Of a stretch of 36,303 nt of DNA, positions 30,337 to 36,303 are shown in pieces. The translations under genes and the position numbers were made by a program. Numbering within the stretch: the first letter of the stretch is position 1; every line of letters begins with the position of its first letter. This DNA comes from a virus: positions 1 through 36,303 of IMG/VR virus record IMGVR_UViG_3300044609_000380, one strand, 5' to 3'. The notes under the pieces were generated by a model that was given only the letters and a program-made list of their open reading frames with translations, searched no databases and was not told the origin of the DNA.

Positions 30337-30578
30337 TGGATAGCGGGTTGGAGGTTGGCGTTGTAAGCGGTAATCGCGGCAGGAGTCCAGACAGCGTTTG
30401 CAATCGCTACAACCTGCTCTGGCTGACCCGTAAGGTCTGAGCCGGGAGCGAGACAATAGCGACGGAATGTGGAGGCTTTGACAACCTCGCCATCGACGAT
30501 CTGGTCCGCAAGACGGACCTGAAGCGTCGTGTTGGGAAGAACCTCGCAGAGCGAGAAGATGGTGCGTTCGGTGAGCAT
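30333..30578 (-). CDS. small paralogue A of tandem pair, 81 aa
   Basis: The ATG (30576-30578) lies four bases after the upstream stop. The longer frame to 30632 enters the fibre-like gene. The product begins 'MLTERTIFSLCEVLPNTTLQ' and its C-terminal half is shared with the following gene ('DLTGQPEQVVAIANAVWTPA'). An arrangement of a beta-strand pair followed by a helical C-terminus is likely. The function is unknown. The duplication is recent enough to be obvious in protein sequence, but the N-terminal halves have diverged. Confidence 0.75.
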   Translation of the reverse strand: MLTERTIFSLCEVLPNTTLQVRLADQIVDGEVVKASTFRRYCLAPGSDLTGQPEQVVAIANAVWTPAAITAYNANLQPAIQ

Positions 30579-30582
30579 AAAA

Positions 30583-31659
30583 TTAAGCGACAAAATACTG
30601 TCCAGAAATTGATAGATCAGTGCCGTTTCCAATTACACCAAAACCGTTGGTTATTGTTCCAACGCTTCCGGTTGTTCCAGTCATGATCAGATAACTAACA
30701 GATTGATCAACAAAACCAGTAAGAAATGCTGCATTGGTTTTAAGGTTAGCAAAATATCCAACAGATGTCGGGCATGGAGCAGTGCTGTTATTAGCAAATG
30801 GAAGTCCGTAGATTACTGAATCAGATCCATCTCCAGCATTATTGATTGTGAGTCGAATTGTGAAAAGTACACGATTTCCGATCTTTGTGTATCGACCAAT
30901 TCGAGAGGTGTAAGTCGGCGTGGTTCCAGCGATGTTAGCAACAAACGTACCCTCCTCGTAATCGTTCAGAATCTCGTTGCCAACCGTTCCGCTGCCGTCT
31001 GGAGTCTTCGCGGCAAAGCTGATGCCTTTGCCGTTGCTCATCACTACGTCGCCGGTGTTTAAGTTTAAGTTGCCGGATGTGTCAATAGATCCTGCTGTCG
31101 AAAATGATGTTCCGCCATTAACACGAAACGTAATGGTAGTGTCTGAATCCAAGATCATTGCCTTCGCAGAATCAAAACGAAGGCCAGCCCAAGTTCCTGC
31201 AACTGGTCCAACTTTAAAAGTCGTGCTTGCTGGAACGTAAACATTCGAGCTTGCCGTCAGGTTACCAGTCACTCCAAGCGTCGTACCCACCGTAGCCGCG
31301 CCGGTGATGGTGAGAGCATCCGTAGCCTTATTATAAGTCAACCCCGCATCCCCCGCCAACACGCCACCATCATTGAAGATCACCTGCTTATCCGCACCAG
31401 CGCCACCGGGAGCCGGCGGGGAGAACACCATCCGCATCATCTGATCGACGACGATCGACATGATGTCGTCAGTTGACTGGCGAACAATTTCACCAAACTC
31501 ATTCCACAGCTGTTGTGTGGTCAGGTTTGGATTGAGCGGGGTGCCGACGTTTGCGTTAGCAAGAACGGCGGCAAGCGTGGCGCGGATCTCATTAGAAGAC
31601 TGCAGGTTTAAAACCTGTTGAGCTTGCGTAATGAGGGTTTGAATCGAAGGAGTGGCCAT
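30583..31659 (-). CDS. tail fibre-like protein, 358 aa
   Basis: The N-terminal helical part (residues 1-80, 'IQTLITQAQQVLNLQSSNEI') is followed by shaft-like repeats of Gly/Thr/Ala/Val ('LTITGAATVGTTLGVTGNLT'). A globular C-terminus contains 'NDYEEGTFVANIAGTTPTYT' and 'RIGRYTKIGNRVLFTIRL'. The E-E-G-T-F ... I-G-R-Y-T-K-I-G-x-x-V motif is frequent in phage fibres and appendage proteins. It is likely a trimeric fibre or decoration protein. It lies in the capsid operon rather than with the main tail genes. Host receptor cannot be inferred. Confidence 0.78.
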   Translation of the reverse strand: MATPSIQTLITQAQQVLNLQSSNEIRATLAAVLANANVGTPLNPNLTTQQLWNEFGEIVRQSTDDIMSIVVDQMMRMVFSPPAPGGAGADKQVIFNDGGVLAGDAGLTYNKATDALTITGAATVGTTLGVTGNLTASSNVYVPASTTFKVGPVAGTWAGLRFDSAKAMILDSDTTITFRVNGGTSFSTAGSIDTSGNLNLNTGDVVMSNGKGISFAAKTPDGSGTVGNEILNDYEEGTFVANIAGTTPTYTSRIGRYTKIGNRVLFTIRLTINNAGDGSDSVIYGLPFANNSTAPCPTSVGYFANLKTNAAFLTGFVDQSVSYLIMTGTTGSVGTITNGFGVIGNGTDLSISGQYFVA

Positions 31660-31662
31660 AGG

Positions 31663-32070
31663 TCAGACAAATTCAGCAAAGGTGTAGGACGGGGTTCCGG
31701 TGGCAGTAGCGACACTGATCGCGCCAGTGTAGCCTTCAAAAGTCAGGGATGATGCGTGGGCGCCAGCGGTTGCGGCGCTCAGCAAAGTGTAGTGGTAGTC
31801 AATCGTTGTGCATCCAGTTCCAAATTTTAGGTGGAGATGCTCGGTAGTCTTCTGATTCTGGATTACAAACCGACGGCGATTAGGATTGGCAGCGGCCGTT
31901 GCAGTCGCAGTCAGGAGTCCACTTGGGCTCGTTGTGATGCGAGCAGCGTCAGTTGAAGCGACCTGAATCTGCTGGAGCAGCGACAGCAGCATCGTCTGCT
32001 GCACGACGGGATCCATGCAGTTGAAACAACCGCCCGTATCGGCGAGTTCTTGAGGGGTTAAAACTGGCAT
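31663..32070 (-). CDS. small virion-like protein with N-terminal Cys pair, 135 aa
   Basis: The ATG at 32068-32070 directly follows the previous gene's stop. The product starts 'MPVLTPQELADTGGCFNCMD', with a C-x2-C pair, then a helix ('QTMLLSLLQQIQV') and a beta-rich C-terminal domain ('RRRFVIQNQKTTEHLHLKFG'). A beta-sandwich with R-R-R-F-V-I-Q-N ... L-H-L-K-F-G is common in small phage decoration and baseplate-type proteins. Function is not established. The gene sits between an acidic 88-aa protein and the fibre-like gene. Confidence 0.75.
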   Translation of the reverse strand: MPVLTPQELADTGGCFNCMDPVVQQTMLLSLLQQIQVASTDAARITTSPSGLLTATATAAANPNRRRFVIQNQKTTEHLHLKFGTGCTTIDYHYTLLSAATAGAHASSLTFEGYTGAISVATATGTPSYTFAEFV

Positions 32071-32071
32071 A

Positions 32072-32338
32072 TCAGGCTTCCTCCTCCATCTCATCCATCT
32101 CCATCTCGGCGCCTTCCATCTCTTCTACGTCCTGCCGGCCGGACTCACCAAGTGTGATGCCGTCAAATCCGATAATCTCGATGGTGCCACGCGCCGTGGT
32201 GCGCCAGTCAACCATTGCGGTTCCGGAGTCGCCTTCAAGTCTCAGCTCCTTGGGCGGAGTAAACTCGACGGTCTCGACTTCAGGTTCCATGCGGCCCATG
32301 CCGTCCATCTTTCGTTTACCCATCATTTGTCCGTACAT
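32072..32338 (-). CDS. acidic Met/Glu-tailed small protein, 88 aa
   Basis: The ATG (32336-32338) has AAAGGA about seven bases upstream. The protein begins 'MYGQMMGKRKMDGMGRMEPE', has a small beta-rich middle ('TAMVDWRTTARGTIEIIGFD') and ends in a run of Glu and Met ('EEMEGAEMEMDEMEEEA'). Fifteen or so methionines in 88 residues is extreme. The acidic tail could bind a positively charged partner such as capsid or DNA-binding protein. No family is recognised. It is the first gene after the capsid terminator. Confidence 0.72.
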   Translation of the reverse strand: MYGQMMGKRKMDGMGRMEPEVETVEFTPPKELRLEGDSGTAMVDWRTTARGTIEIIGFDGITLGESGRQDVEEMEGAEMEMDEMEEEA

Positions 32339-32360
32339 CGTAAAATCCTTTTCTTTGAAA

Positions 32361-32386
32361 TCTTGGTGAGAGGTCTTGGTGAGAGG
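32361..32386. repeat. two perfect 13-bp tandem direct repeats
   Basis: TCTTGGTGAGAGG occurs at 32361-32373 and immediately again at 32374-32386, in the intergenic region between the capsid gene and the 88-aa gene. Tandem direct repeats directly upstream of a start codon may be a regulator or polymerase binding site. They abut the imperfect inverted repeat at 32386-32422. Confidence 0.7.
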
Positions 32387-32422
32387 CTGCTAGCATCCCG
32401 GACGCTCCGGGCGGCTACCAGC
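32386..32422. promoter_or_regulatory. long imperfect inverted repeat containing GCTAGC
   Basis: GCTGCTAGC (32386-32394) pairs with GCTACCAGC (32414-32422) with one mismatch. CCCGGA (32397-32402) pairs exactly with TCCGGG (32406-32411) around a 3-base loop. An unpaired 2x2 internal bulge separates the two stems. This gives a strong hairpin on either strand between the terminator and the next gene. It might be an RNA processing or stability element, or a protein binding site. It lacks a U-tract and so is unlikely to terminate. Confidence 0.6.
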
Positions 32423-32427
32423 ACCTC

Positions 32428-32456
32428 AAAAGGGGGCTCCCCCGAAGGAGAGCCCC
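32428..32456 (-). terminator. strong intrinsic terminator after major capsid gene
   Basis: Read on the minus strand, a 10-bp stem (GGGGCTCTCC with GGGGAGCCCC, one wobble pair) closes a TTCG tetraloop and is followed by CTTTTG. It is 16 bases beyond the capsid stop codon. Such a terminator lets the capsid message accumulate separately from downstream fibre and lysis genes, with partial read-through supplying those. Confidence 0.85.
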
Positions 32457-32472
32457 GTTGTTATCGACCCGA

Positions 32473-34098
32473 TTAAATCGAGAACTCCAACGTGACGTTG
32501 GTGCAGGGGACCACTTCGGTCGGAGGAGTCAAGTTGTTGCTGGATAGCTGGATCAGGTTAGAAGCAAGATTCACAATGCTCCAGGTTCCAGAAGCGGCGC
32601 CAAACTCGGCATCCCAGATTACCTGCAGGGCTGCAACGAAAAGCGCAAGAGTGGCTTCGCTGATGCCCGCGTTGGTGACGATATTGTCGTTGCACATGAT
32701 GCCGGTGGTGCCAACGACGAAGTTTCCAGCATCGTTGGGAACAGCGGTGAACTGAATCACAGGATTGCAGACAGAGTTCGCAGAGTTGTAGTTCTGAGCG
32801 AGATCGCCTGGATCGGCGGTGCAACCAGCAATAATCAAAGCCTGAGGAACGCAAAGTCGATGGAAGATCGCCTCAAGCCATTCCGGATGCTCAGGTTTCA
32901 CGGCCAACTGGAAGTCGGCGATGAACTTACCCTTGTTTCCACGGCTGTTGTCGATCGGTTTACCGGAGCAATCTGCGCCCAAGTCGTTGGTCGCGAACTT
33001 CCAGCGACCACCGTAATCCCGAACCAGGAACGGCATATTCGGGTTGACGGCCTCGGGGCGGAACGGCAACACGCGCAACGCACGCGGGTTGTTGATGTAG
33101 CTGATCTGGTACTGGGCGGCGTTGTAATCAGGGTTGAACTCGGACCGGATACCCGAGGTAGCTAAGACGTTCCGATAGGGAAGAACCAGTCGGTAATTAC
33201 CAGGAGTAGCCGGAATCGAGCTGAATCGCAGCGGGAATTGCAGCACCTTCACCATAAAGTCGCCGACGTATCCCATGAAGCCGTACTTGTAGAACTCCTT
33301 GGCGGCGGGAGCGAACTCACCGAAACGCCAGGCGCTAATGAGCAGCGGATTCTCCTTGGACAGGTAACGGAAGGTTTCCTTGTCGGTGTGCAGCTGGAGG
33401 CTGTCGTAACCATCTTTACCGGCTTGAACAGCGCCCAGGAAGTATTGACGAGTCACGCGACTGCGGAGGATGTCCGGAGTCAACTGACCGAGCGTAGCAA
33501 AAGCAATGGGAGCGCCGGCGGTGTCGGTTACACGCAGCACCGAGTAACCAGTGCCAACCCAAGAGAAAGCGATTGCCGGCAGACCAGCCGAACAAGCGAA
33601 AGCGCCAGGTTGAGTGTTCGAGGTGACATTGTAACCAGACAGCTCCATCGCCTTACGCTGGAGGTAGTAGGTCGTGATCCAGTTCGTCGCGGGGCGAAGA
33701 ACGTCGTCGATGATCTGACGGAAGTGCTCCTTGGCCTTCGTCTTCGTCATAATCTGGTCGAAGCACAGCAGATCCGAACCCCACGCCTGCTTTTCAAGCG
33801 AGTATTCGCTTCGGGTAAAGCCCCAACCGATCTTGTTCTCTTCCGTGTCGCAAGGCGTTCCAGTACAGGCGGCGCCCGTAGGATTCTCCCAGGCGCCAGT
33901 CACATTCGGGAACACGCTGTTAAAGCGGTCGAACGTGTGAGTGGTGCCGGAATACGCGTCAAACGATCCGGTGTTGTAGTATCCGATCAACCCGTCAAAC
34001 GGGCGGATGTCCTTGAGGATCTCCTTGTCATACACAGGTTCCTGCGAGACAAGAAAAGACTGAAACTGCTTACAGCTGATTACATTTCCACTGGCCAT
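32473..34098 (-). CDS. putative major capsid protein, 541 aa
   Basis: This gene has the strongest expression signals of the window: AGGAGAG five bases before the ATG (34096-34098) and a strong terminator after the stop. The protein has 'PFDGLIGYYNTGSFDAYSGT' and 'HTFDRFNSVFPN' near the N-terminus, 'YYLQRKAMELSGYN', 'EFYKYGFMGYVGDFMVKVLQ' and 'EHPEWLEAIFHRLC' in the centre and a beta-rich C-terminus. Such a mix, with its single-gene transcription, fits a HK97-fold coat protein, though the fold cannot be proved by eye. Six or more cysteines are present. The gene is convergent to the portal-scaffold operon, an unusual separation. Confidence 0.75.
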   Translation of the reverse strand: MASGNVISCKQFQSFLVSQEPVYDKEILKDIRPFDGLIGYYNTGSFDAYSGTTHTFDRFNSVFPNVTGAWENPTGAACTGTPCDTEENKIGWGFTRSEYSLEKQAWGSDLLCFDQIMTKTKAKEHFRQIIDDVLRPATNWITTYYLQRKAMELSGYNVTSNTQPGAFACSAGLPAIAFSWVGTGYSVLRVTDTAGAPIAFATLGQLTPDILRSRVTRQYFLGAVQAGKDGYDSLQLHTDKETFRYLSKENPLLISAWRFGEFAPAAKEFYKYGFMGYVGDFMVKVLQFPLRFSSIPATPGNYRLVLPYRNVLATSGIRSEFNPDYNAAQYQISYINNPRALRVLPFRPEAVNPNMPFLVRDYGGRWKFATNDLGADCSGKPIDNSRGNKGKFIADFQLAVKPEHPEWLEAIFHRLCVPQALIIAGCTADPGDLAQNYNSANSVCNPVIQFTAVPNDAGNFVVGTTGIMCNDNIVTNAGISEATLALFVAALQVIWDAEFGAASGTWSIVNLASNLIQLSSNNLTPPTEVVPCTNVTLEFSI

Positions 34099-34305
34099 AT
34101 TGGCTCTCCTGCCCGGGGTTTACTTGATCTACCCCTCCGAGACAACGAGGCAGATTGCAGGTCCTAAGACCATCAATCCAACCTCGGTGGCGAGCCCGAG
34201 CCGTGGAACCGGCGAGTGCTCTTCAGCACTCTTTGCCAACTGGAATTACGCGCCCAGTTCGCGCCTGGTTGACGAAACCAAGCTATGCGTCGTGCAGGTA
34301 TCGTT
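34099..34305 (-). promoter_or_regulatory. 207-base leader before capsid gene, candidate late promoter
   Basis: This is the longest non-coding stretch in the window. On the minus strand, TTGTCT followed 17 bases later by TAAACC just upstream of the capsid Shine-Dalgarno is a weak sigma70-like pair. A 7-bp perfect hairpin (GAGTGCT/AGCACTC, 34214-34231) lies in the middle, after the RHH gene, and may act as a terminator for it, although no long U-tract follows. No convincing gene is present. Confidence 0.35.
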
Positions 34306-34497
34306 CTACCGCTTCTTCTTAGTGTCAACGGGTTTTTCGACCCAATCCGACCGTTCATCATCACACCGCAAAACGTGGTCCTCGATCGCAATAATCAGCA
34401 CCGCCGTCTTCGTGCGCCGGGCACGCACCGCTTCATCCTCAAGCATCTTCGCCACTTCAATCGGCAACCTGTAGCTCACTCGAACCGTGTTTTTCAT
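34306..34497 (-). CDS. ribbon-helix-helix transcriptional regulator, 63 aa
   Basis: 'NTVRVSYRLPIEVAKMLEDE' then 'AVRARRTKTAVLIIAIEDHV' has the strand-helix-helix layout of Arc/CopG-type repressors: an alternating N-terminal strand (V-R-V-S-Y-R), a first helix, a turn with R-R-T-K-T, and a second helix ending L-I-I-A-I-E. Such dimers bind short inverted repeats. A perfect palindrome lies 20 bases upstream of its start, between this gene and the divergent helicase (34518-34533), and is a likely operator for autoregulation. The ATG is 34495-34497 without a clear Shine-Dalgarno. The basic C-terminus ('EKPVDTKKKR') may add DNA affinity. Confidence 0.82.
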   Translation of the reverse strand: MKNTVRVSYRLPIEVAKMLEDEAVRARRTKTAVLIIAIEDHVLRCDDERSDWVEKPVDTKKKR

Positions 34498-34517
34498 GCC
34501 GGCAGTGTGCAGCTTAT

Positions 34518-34533
34518 GCTTGACACGTCAAGC
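34518..34533. promoter_or_regulatory. perfect palindrome, probable operator of the RHH regulator
   Basis: GCTTGAC-AC-GTCAAGC has 7-bp exact arms around a 2-base centre. It lies in the 61-base gap between the divergent RHH and helicase genes. It contains TTGACA on the plus strand and TTGACG on the minus strand, either of which could be a -35 box, so a bound repressor would block both promoters. No good -10 box is seen. The CTTGAC half-site recurs upstream of the recT-like gene. Confidence 0.65.
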
Positions 34534-34558
34534 CTCAGAACGCAGCCTACGGCTCACG

Positions 34559-35923
34559 ATGGAACTCCGGCCTTACCAAAACCAGCTGGCAAACGATATC
34601 AGAGGAGCGTTCGGATCTGGAGCAAACCGCCCGCTGGCGGTCAGCCCGACCGGCTCCGGTAAAACAGTCCTCTTCTCCTACATCACGTCCCAGGTCCTCA
34701 AGCGGGGGTCTCGCGTTATCATCATCGCGCATCGCCGCGAAATCCTTGATCAAATCAGCGCCACTCTGAAGCGCGTCGGCGTCCCTCATGGCTTCATTCA
34801 GGCGGGTAAATCCACGTCCACTCAGCCTGCCATGGTCGCTTCGATCCAAACCTTAGCGCGGCGCCTGGATACTATACCCGCTCCGGACCTCGTTATTATC
34901 GACGAAGCGCACCACTCGGTCTCCAAGTCCTACGTTCAGATGTTTGCGGCGTGGCCGACCGCCAAGTTTATCGGCGTGACGGCGACCCCAGAGCGCCTCG
35001 ATGGCAAAGGCCTCGGGGTCATGTTCGACCGCATGGTCATGGGCCCGTCTGTCCAGTGGCTTATCGACAACGGATTCCTGGCGCAGCCTGTTTACTATGC
35101 ACCCCGTGAGGTGGTCGATCTGTCTCAGGTCCACACGATTGCCGGCGATTTCGATCGTTCTGAGACCGAGGAGATCGTCGATACGCCACGGATTACGGGC
35201 GATGCCGTGACTCATTACGTAAGATTCTGTAACCGACAGCGGGCCGTCGCGTTCTGTATATCGGTCGCTCACGCTCAGCACGTCGCCGATACGTTCAACT
35301 CCTGCGGAATCCCATCTGCTAGCATCGACGGAACCCTAGATCCCGAAGTCCGAAAGCAGCGCGTAGATGATCTGACCGCTGGTAAAATTTTGGTCCTTAC
35401 CTCGTGCGAGCTGATCTCCGAGGGATTCGATCTGCCGGCCGTGAACGCGGCCATCCTGCTTCGGCCGACTCAGTCTCTTTCCATGCACCTTCAGCAGGTG
35501 GGACGGGCTCTGCGGCCGTACCCGGGCAAAGCTAACGCTATCATCCTCGATCACGTCGGGAACTGCCTTCGTCATGGACTCGCTGAGCAGGAGCGCGACT
35601 GGGACCTTAGCGGGCGCGAGAAGCGATTGAAGAAATCCTCCCTCGTTGAAACCAAGCAGTGCTCCAAGTGCTTCGCGATTTTTGCAGGAACCGTTTGCCC
35701 TCAGTGCGGATCGCAGCGTGAGATAGCCGCTCGCGAAATTGAAGAGGTCGATGGTGAGCTTCAGCGTCTGTCGATCGAAGACATCTCCAAGAAACGCGAA
35801 GAACGCCGTGAAGAAGGCAAATGCAAAACGCTCGACGACTTCCGAGCACTCGCCAAGCAGCGGGGATACAAGCTAGGCTGGGCCTTCTTCCGCTGGCAAG
35901 CACGTCAACGCAAATCTCTATGA
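34559..35923 (+). CDS. superfamily 2 DEAD/DEAH-type helicase, 454 aa
   Basis: The motifs are in order: Q-like 'MELRPYQNQL', Walker A 'SPTGSGKT' (29-36), motif Ia 'IIIAHRREIL', DEAH box 'IIDEAHH' (about 113-119), 'VTATPE' (about 140), 'EGFDLPAVNAAILLRPTQS' and the arginine-finger motif 'QQVGRALRP' (about 313). A C-terminal zinc-ribbon-like element has C-x2-C ... C-x2-C ('CSKC' and 'CPQC', about 368-385), followed by a charged helix. This is the SSL2/XPB-like helicase common in phages, which unwinds DNA in replication or repair. ATG 34559 is chosen; the longer frame upstream overlaps the RHH promoter region. It ends in an ATGA overlap with the VRR-NUC gene. Confidence 0.93.
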   Translation: MELRPYQNQLANDIRGAFGSGANRPLAVSPTGSGKTVLFSYITSQVLKRGSRVIIIAHRREILDQISATLKRVGVPHGFIQAGKSTSTQPAMVASIQTLARRLDTIPAPDLVIIDEAHHSVSKSYVQMFAAWPTAKFIGVTATPERLDGKGLGVMFDRMVMGPSVQWLIDNGFLAQPVYYAPREVVDLSQVHTIAGDFDRSETEEIVDTPRITGDAVTHYVRFCNRQRAVAFCISVAHAQHVADTFNSCGIPSASIDGTLDPEVRKQRVDDLTAGKILVLTSCELISEGFDLPAVNAAILLRPTQSLSMHLQQVGRALRPYPGKANAIILDHVGNCLRHGLAEQERDWDLSGREKRLKKSSLVETKQCSKCFAIFAGTVCPQCGSQREIAAREIEEVDGELQRLSIEDISKKREERREEGKCKTLDDFRALAKQRGYKLGWAFFRWQARQRKSL

Positions 35924-36291
35924 CTGAATCCGAACTCCAAGCCCTGATCCTCCGCGCCGCTGGATCTAAACCGCACGTCCGCGTCTTCCGTAATCAGGTC
36001 GGCGAGGGCTACGTCGGTCAGGCGCTACGCGATCCCGAAGGCGTATTTCTGCGCGACGCACGTCACGTCCGCATGGGCCTGTTCCCTGGGTCCGGTGACC
36101 TCATCGGCTGGCGCACGCTCACGGTGACACCCGACATGGTCGGCAAGCCGATCGCCCAATTCCTCTCCATCGAAGTAAAAACCAAAACCGGCCGGGTCCG
36201 TCCTGACCAACAGAACTGGCTCGACCAAATCACCACAGCCGGCGGGCACGCCATCGTGGCGCGATCCGTTTCAGACACCGATAACCTATGA
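35920..36291 (+). CDS. VRR-NUC domain nuclease, 123 aa
   Basis: A stand-alone VRR-NUC protein of the PD-(D/E)XK superfamily. Seen are 'MGLFPGSGDLIGW' (Asp60 of the G-x-G-D-x-I-G motif), 'FLSIEVKTKTGRVRP' (Glu85-x-Lys87) and 'DQQNWLDQITTAGGHAIVAR' (the Q-x-x-W and final G-G-x-A-x-x-A-R-S). These enzymes cut branched or structured DNA, and in phages they are regularly encoded next to an SF2 helicase, as here. The start overlaps the helicase stop (ATGA). It probably acts with the helicase in replication or recombination. Confidence 0.92.
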   Translation: MTESELQALILRAAGSKPHVRVFRNQVGEGYVGQALRDPEGVFLRDARHVRMGLFPGSGDLIGWRTLTVTPDMVGKPIAQFLSIEVKTKTGRVRPDQQNWLDQITTAGGHAIVARSVSDTDNL

Positions 36292-36303
36292 GCCATCAAC
36301 CAC
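36288..36303 (+). CDS. start of next replication-operon gene, cut by window
   Basis: ATG at 36288-36290 overlaps the TGA of the VRR-NUC gene (ATGA), the usual coupling in this genome. Only five codons (M-S-H-Q-P) remain before the end of the window. No product can be assigned, but the rightward operon clearly continues. Confidence 0.6.

Noticed and set aside
33238-34167. Plus-strand frame of 309 codons opposite the capsid gene
   Set aside because: Antisense shadow: no ribosome binding site or family motifs, and the capsid frame has strong expression signals.
34214-34231. 7-bp hairpin as a firm terminator for the RHH gene
   Set aside because: The stem is perfect but has no adequate U-tract in the minus direction, and no plus-strand gene precedes it. 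It is kept only as a comment on the leader region.
1-36303. CRISPR arrays, tRNA or rRNA genes, IS elements, integrase and attachment sites
   Set aside because: No regularly spaced repeats, cloverleaf-like sequences with a CCA region, transposase motifs or recombinase motifs were seen on reading either strand. An exhaustive computational scan was not possible.

Overview
This window is part of a tailed double-stranded DNA bacteriophage genome, not bacterial chromosome. Nearly every base is coding. Genes sit in long co-oriented blocks joined by 4-base stop/start overlaps (ATGA or GTGA). The set includes large terminase, portal, scaffold-like protein, probable major capsid, tail proteins, phage single-strand annealing recombination proteins and a replication helicase. 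No tape-measure, tail-tube or sheath gene is visible. A very large portal (757 aa), a nozzle-like protein, a glycine-rich internal protein and a 2589-aa giant protein together suggest short-tailed (podovirus-like) architecture; that is inference. The host cannot be named from the sequence. Both ends are cut inside genes. No tRNA, rRNA, CRISPR array, integrase or recognisable endolysin was seen.

Layout. (1) 1-4575, minus strand: an early-type operon. It starts with a RecT-like annealing protein and a RecE/YqaJ-like exonuclease, then runs through small coupled genes, with an HNH homing-endonuclease-like gene in the middle. (2) 4620-22530, minus strand: virion genes read right to left: a nozzle-like protein, a 1211-aa beta-helix tail fibre/spike, a second fibre-like protein, a conserved tail/adaptor-like protein with a six-cysteine insert, a small jelly-roll-like protein, two internal proteins and the giant polyvalent protein. 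(3) 22574-29180, plus strand: terminase, SSB, two small genes, portal, a small gene and a scaffold-like protein. (4) 29182-34098, minus strand, convergent with block 3: the probable major capsid, then a strong terminator and a structured intergenic region, then small virion or fibre genes, two membrane proteins that could be holins, and a small lipoprotein nested with another small gene. (5) 34306-36303: a ribbon-helix-helix regulator (minus) divergent from a helicase and a VRR-NUC nuclease (plus), with a perfect inverted repeat between them.

How the genes work together (partly inference). The RHH regulator probably controls the early/replication promoters. Helicase, nuclease, SSB, RecT and exonuclease handle DNA replication and recombination. 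Portal, scaffold and capsid build the head and terminase fills it. The 2589-aa protein, with membrane-like and polyvalent-protein features, is probably carried in the virion and ejected.

Most notable signals: a 52-codon gene-like reading frame in another frame inside a linker of the giant gene; an HNH gene that seems to have broken a coupled gene and whose zinc-finger tail is dual-coding with the next gene; strong excess of the palindrome GCTAGC (25 copies; TGCTAGCA 9 copies); a beta module repeated about nine times in the tail fibre and once in the nozzle; and a cystine-knot-like six-cysteine insert in a tail protein.
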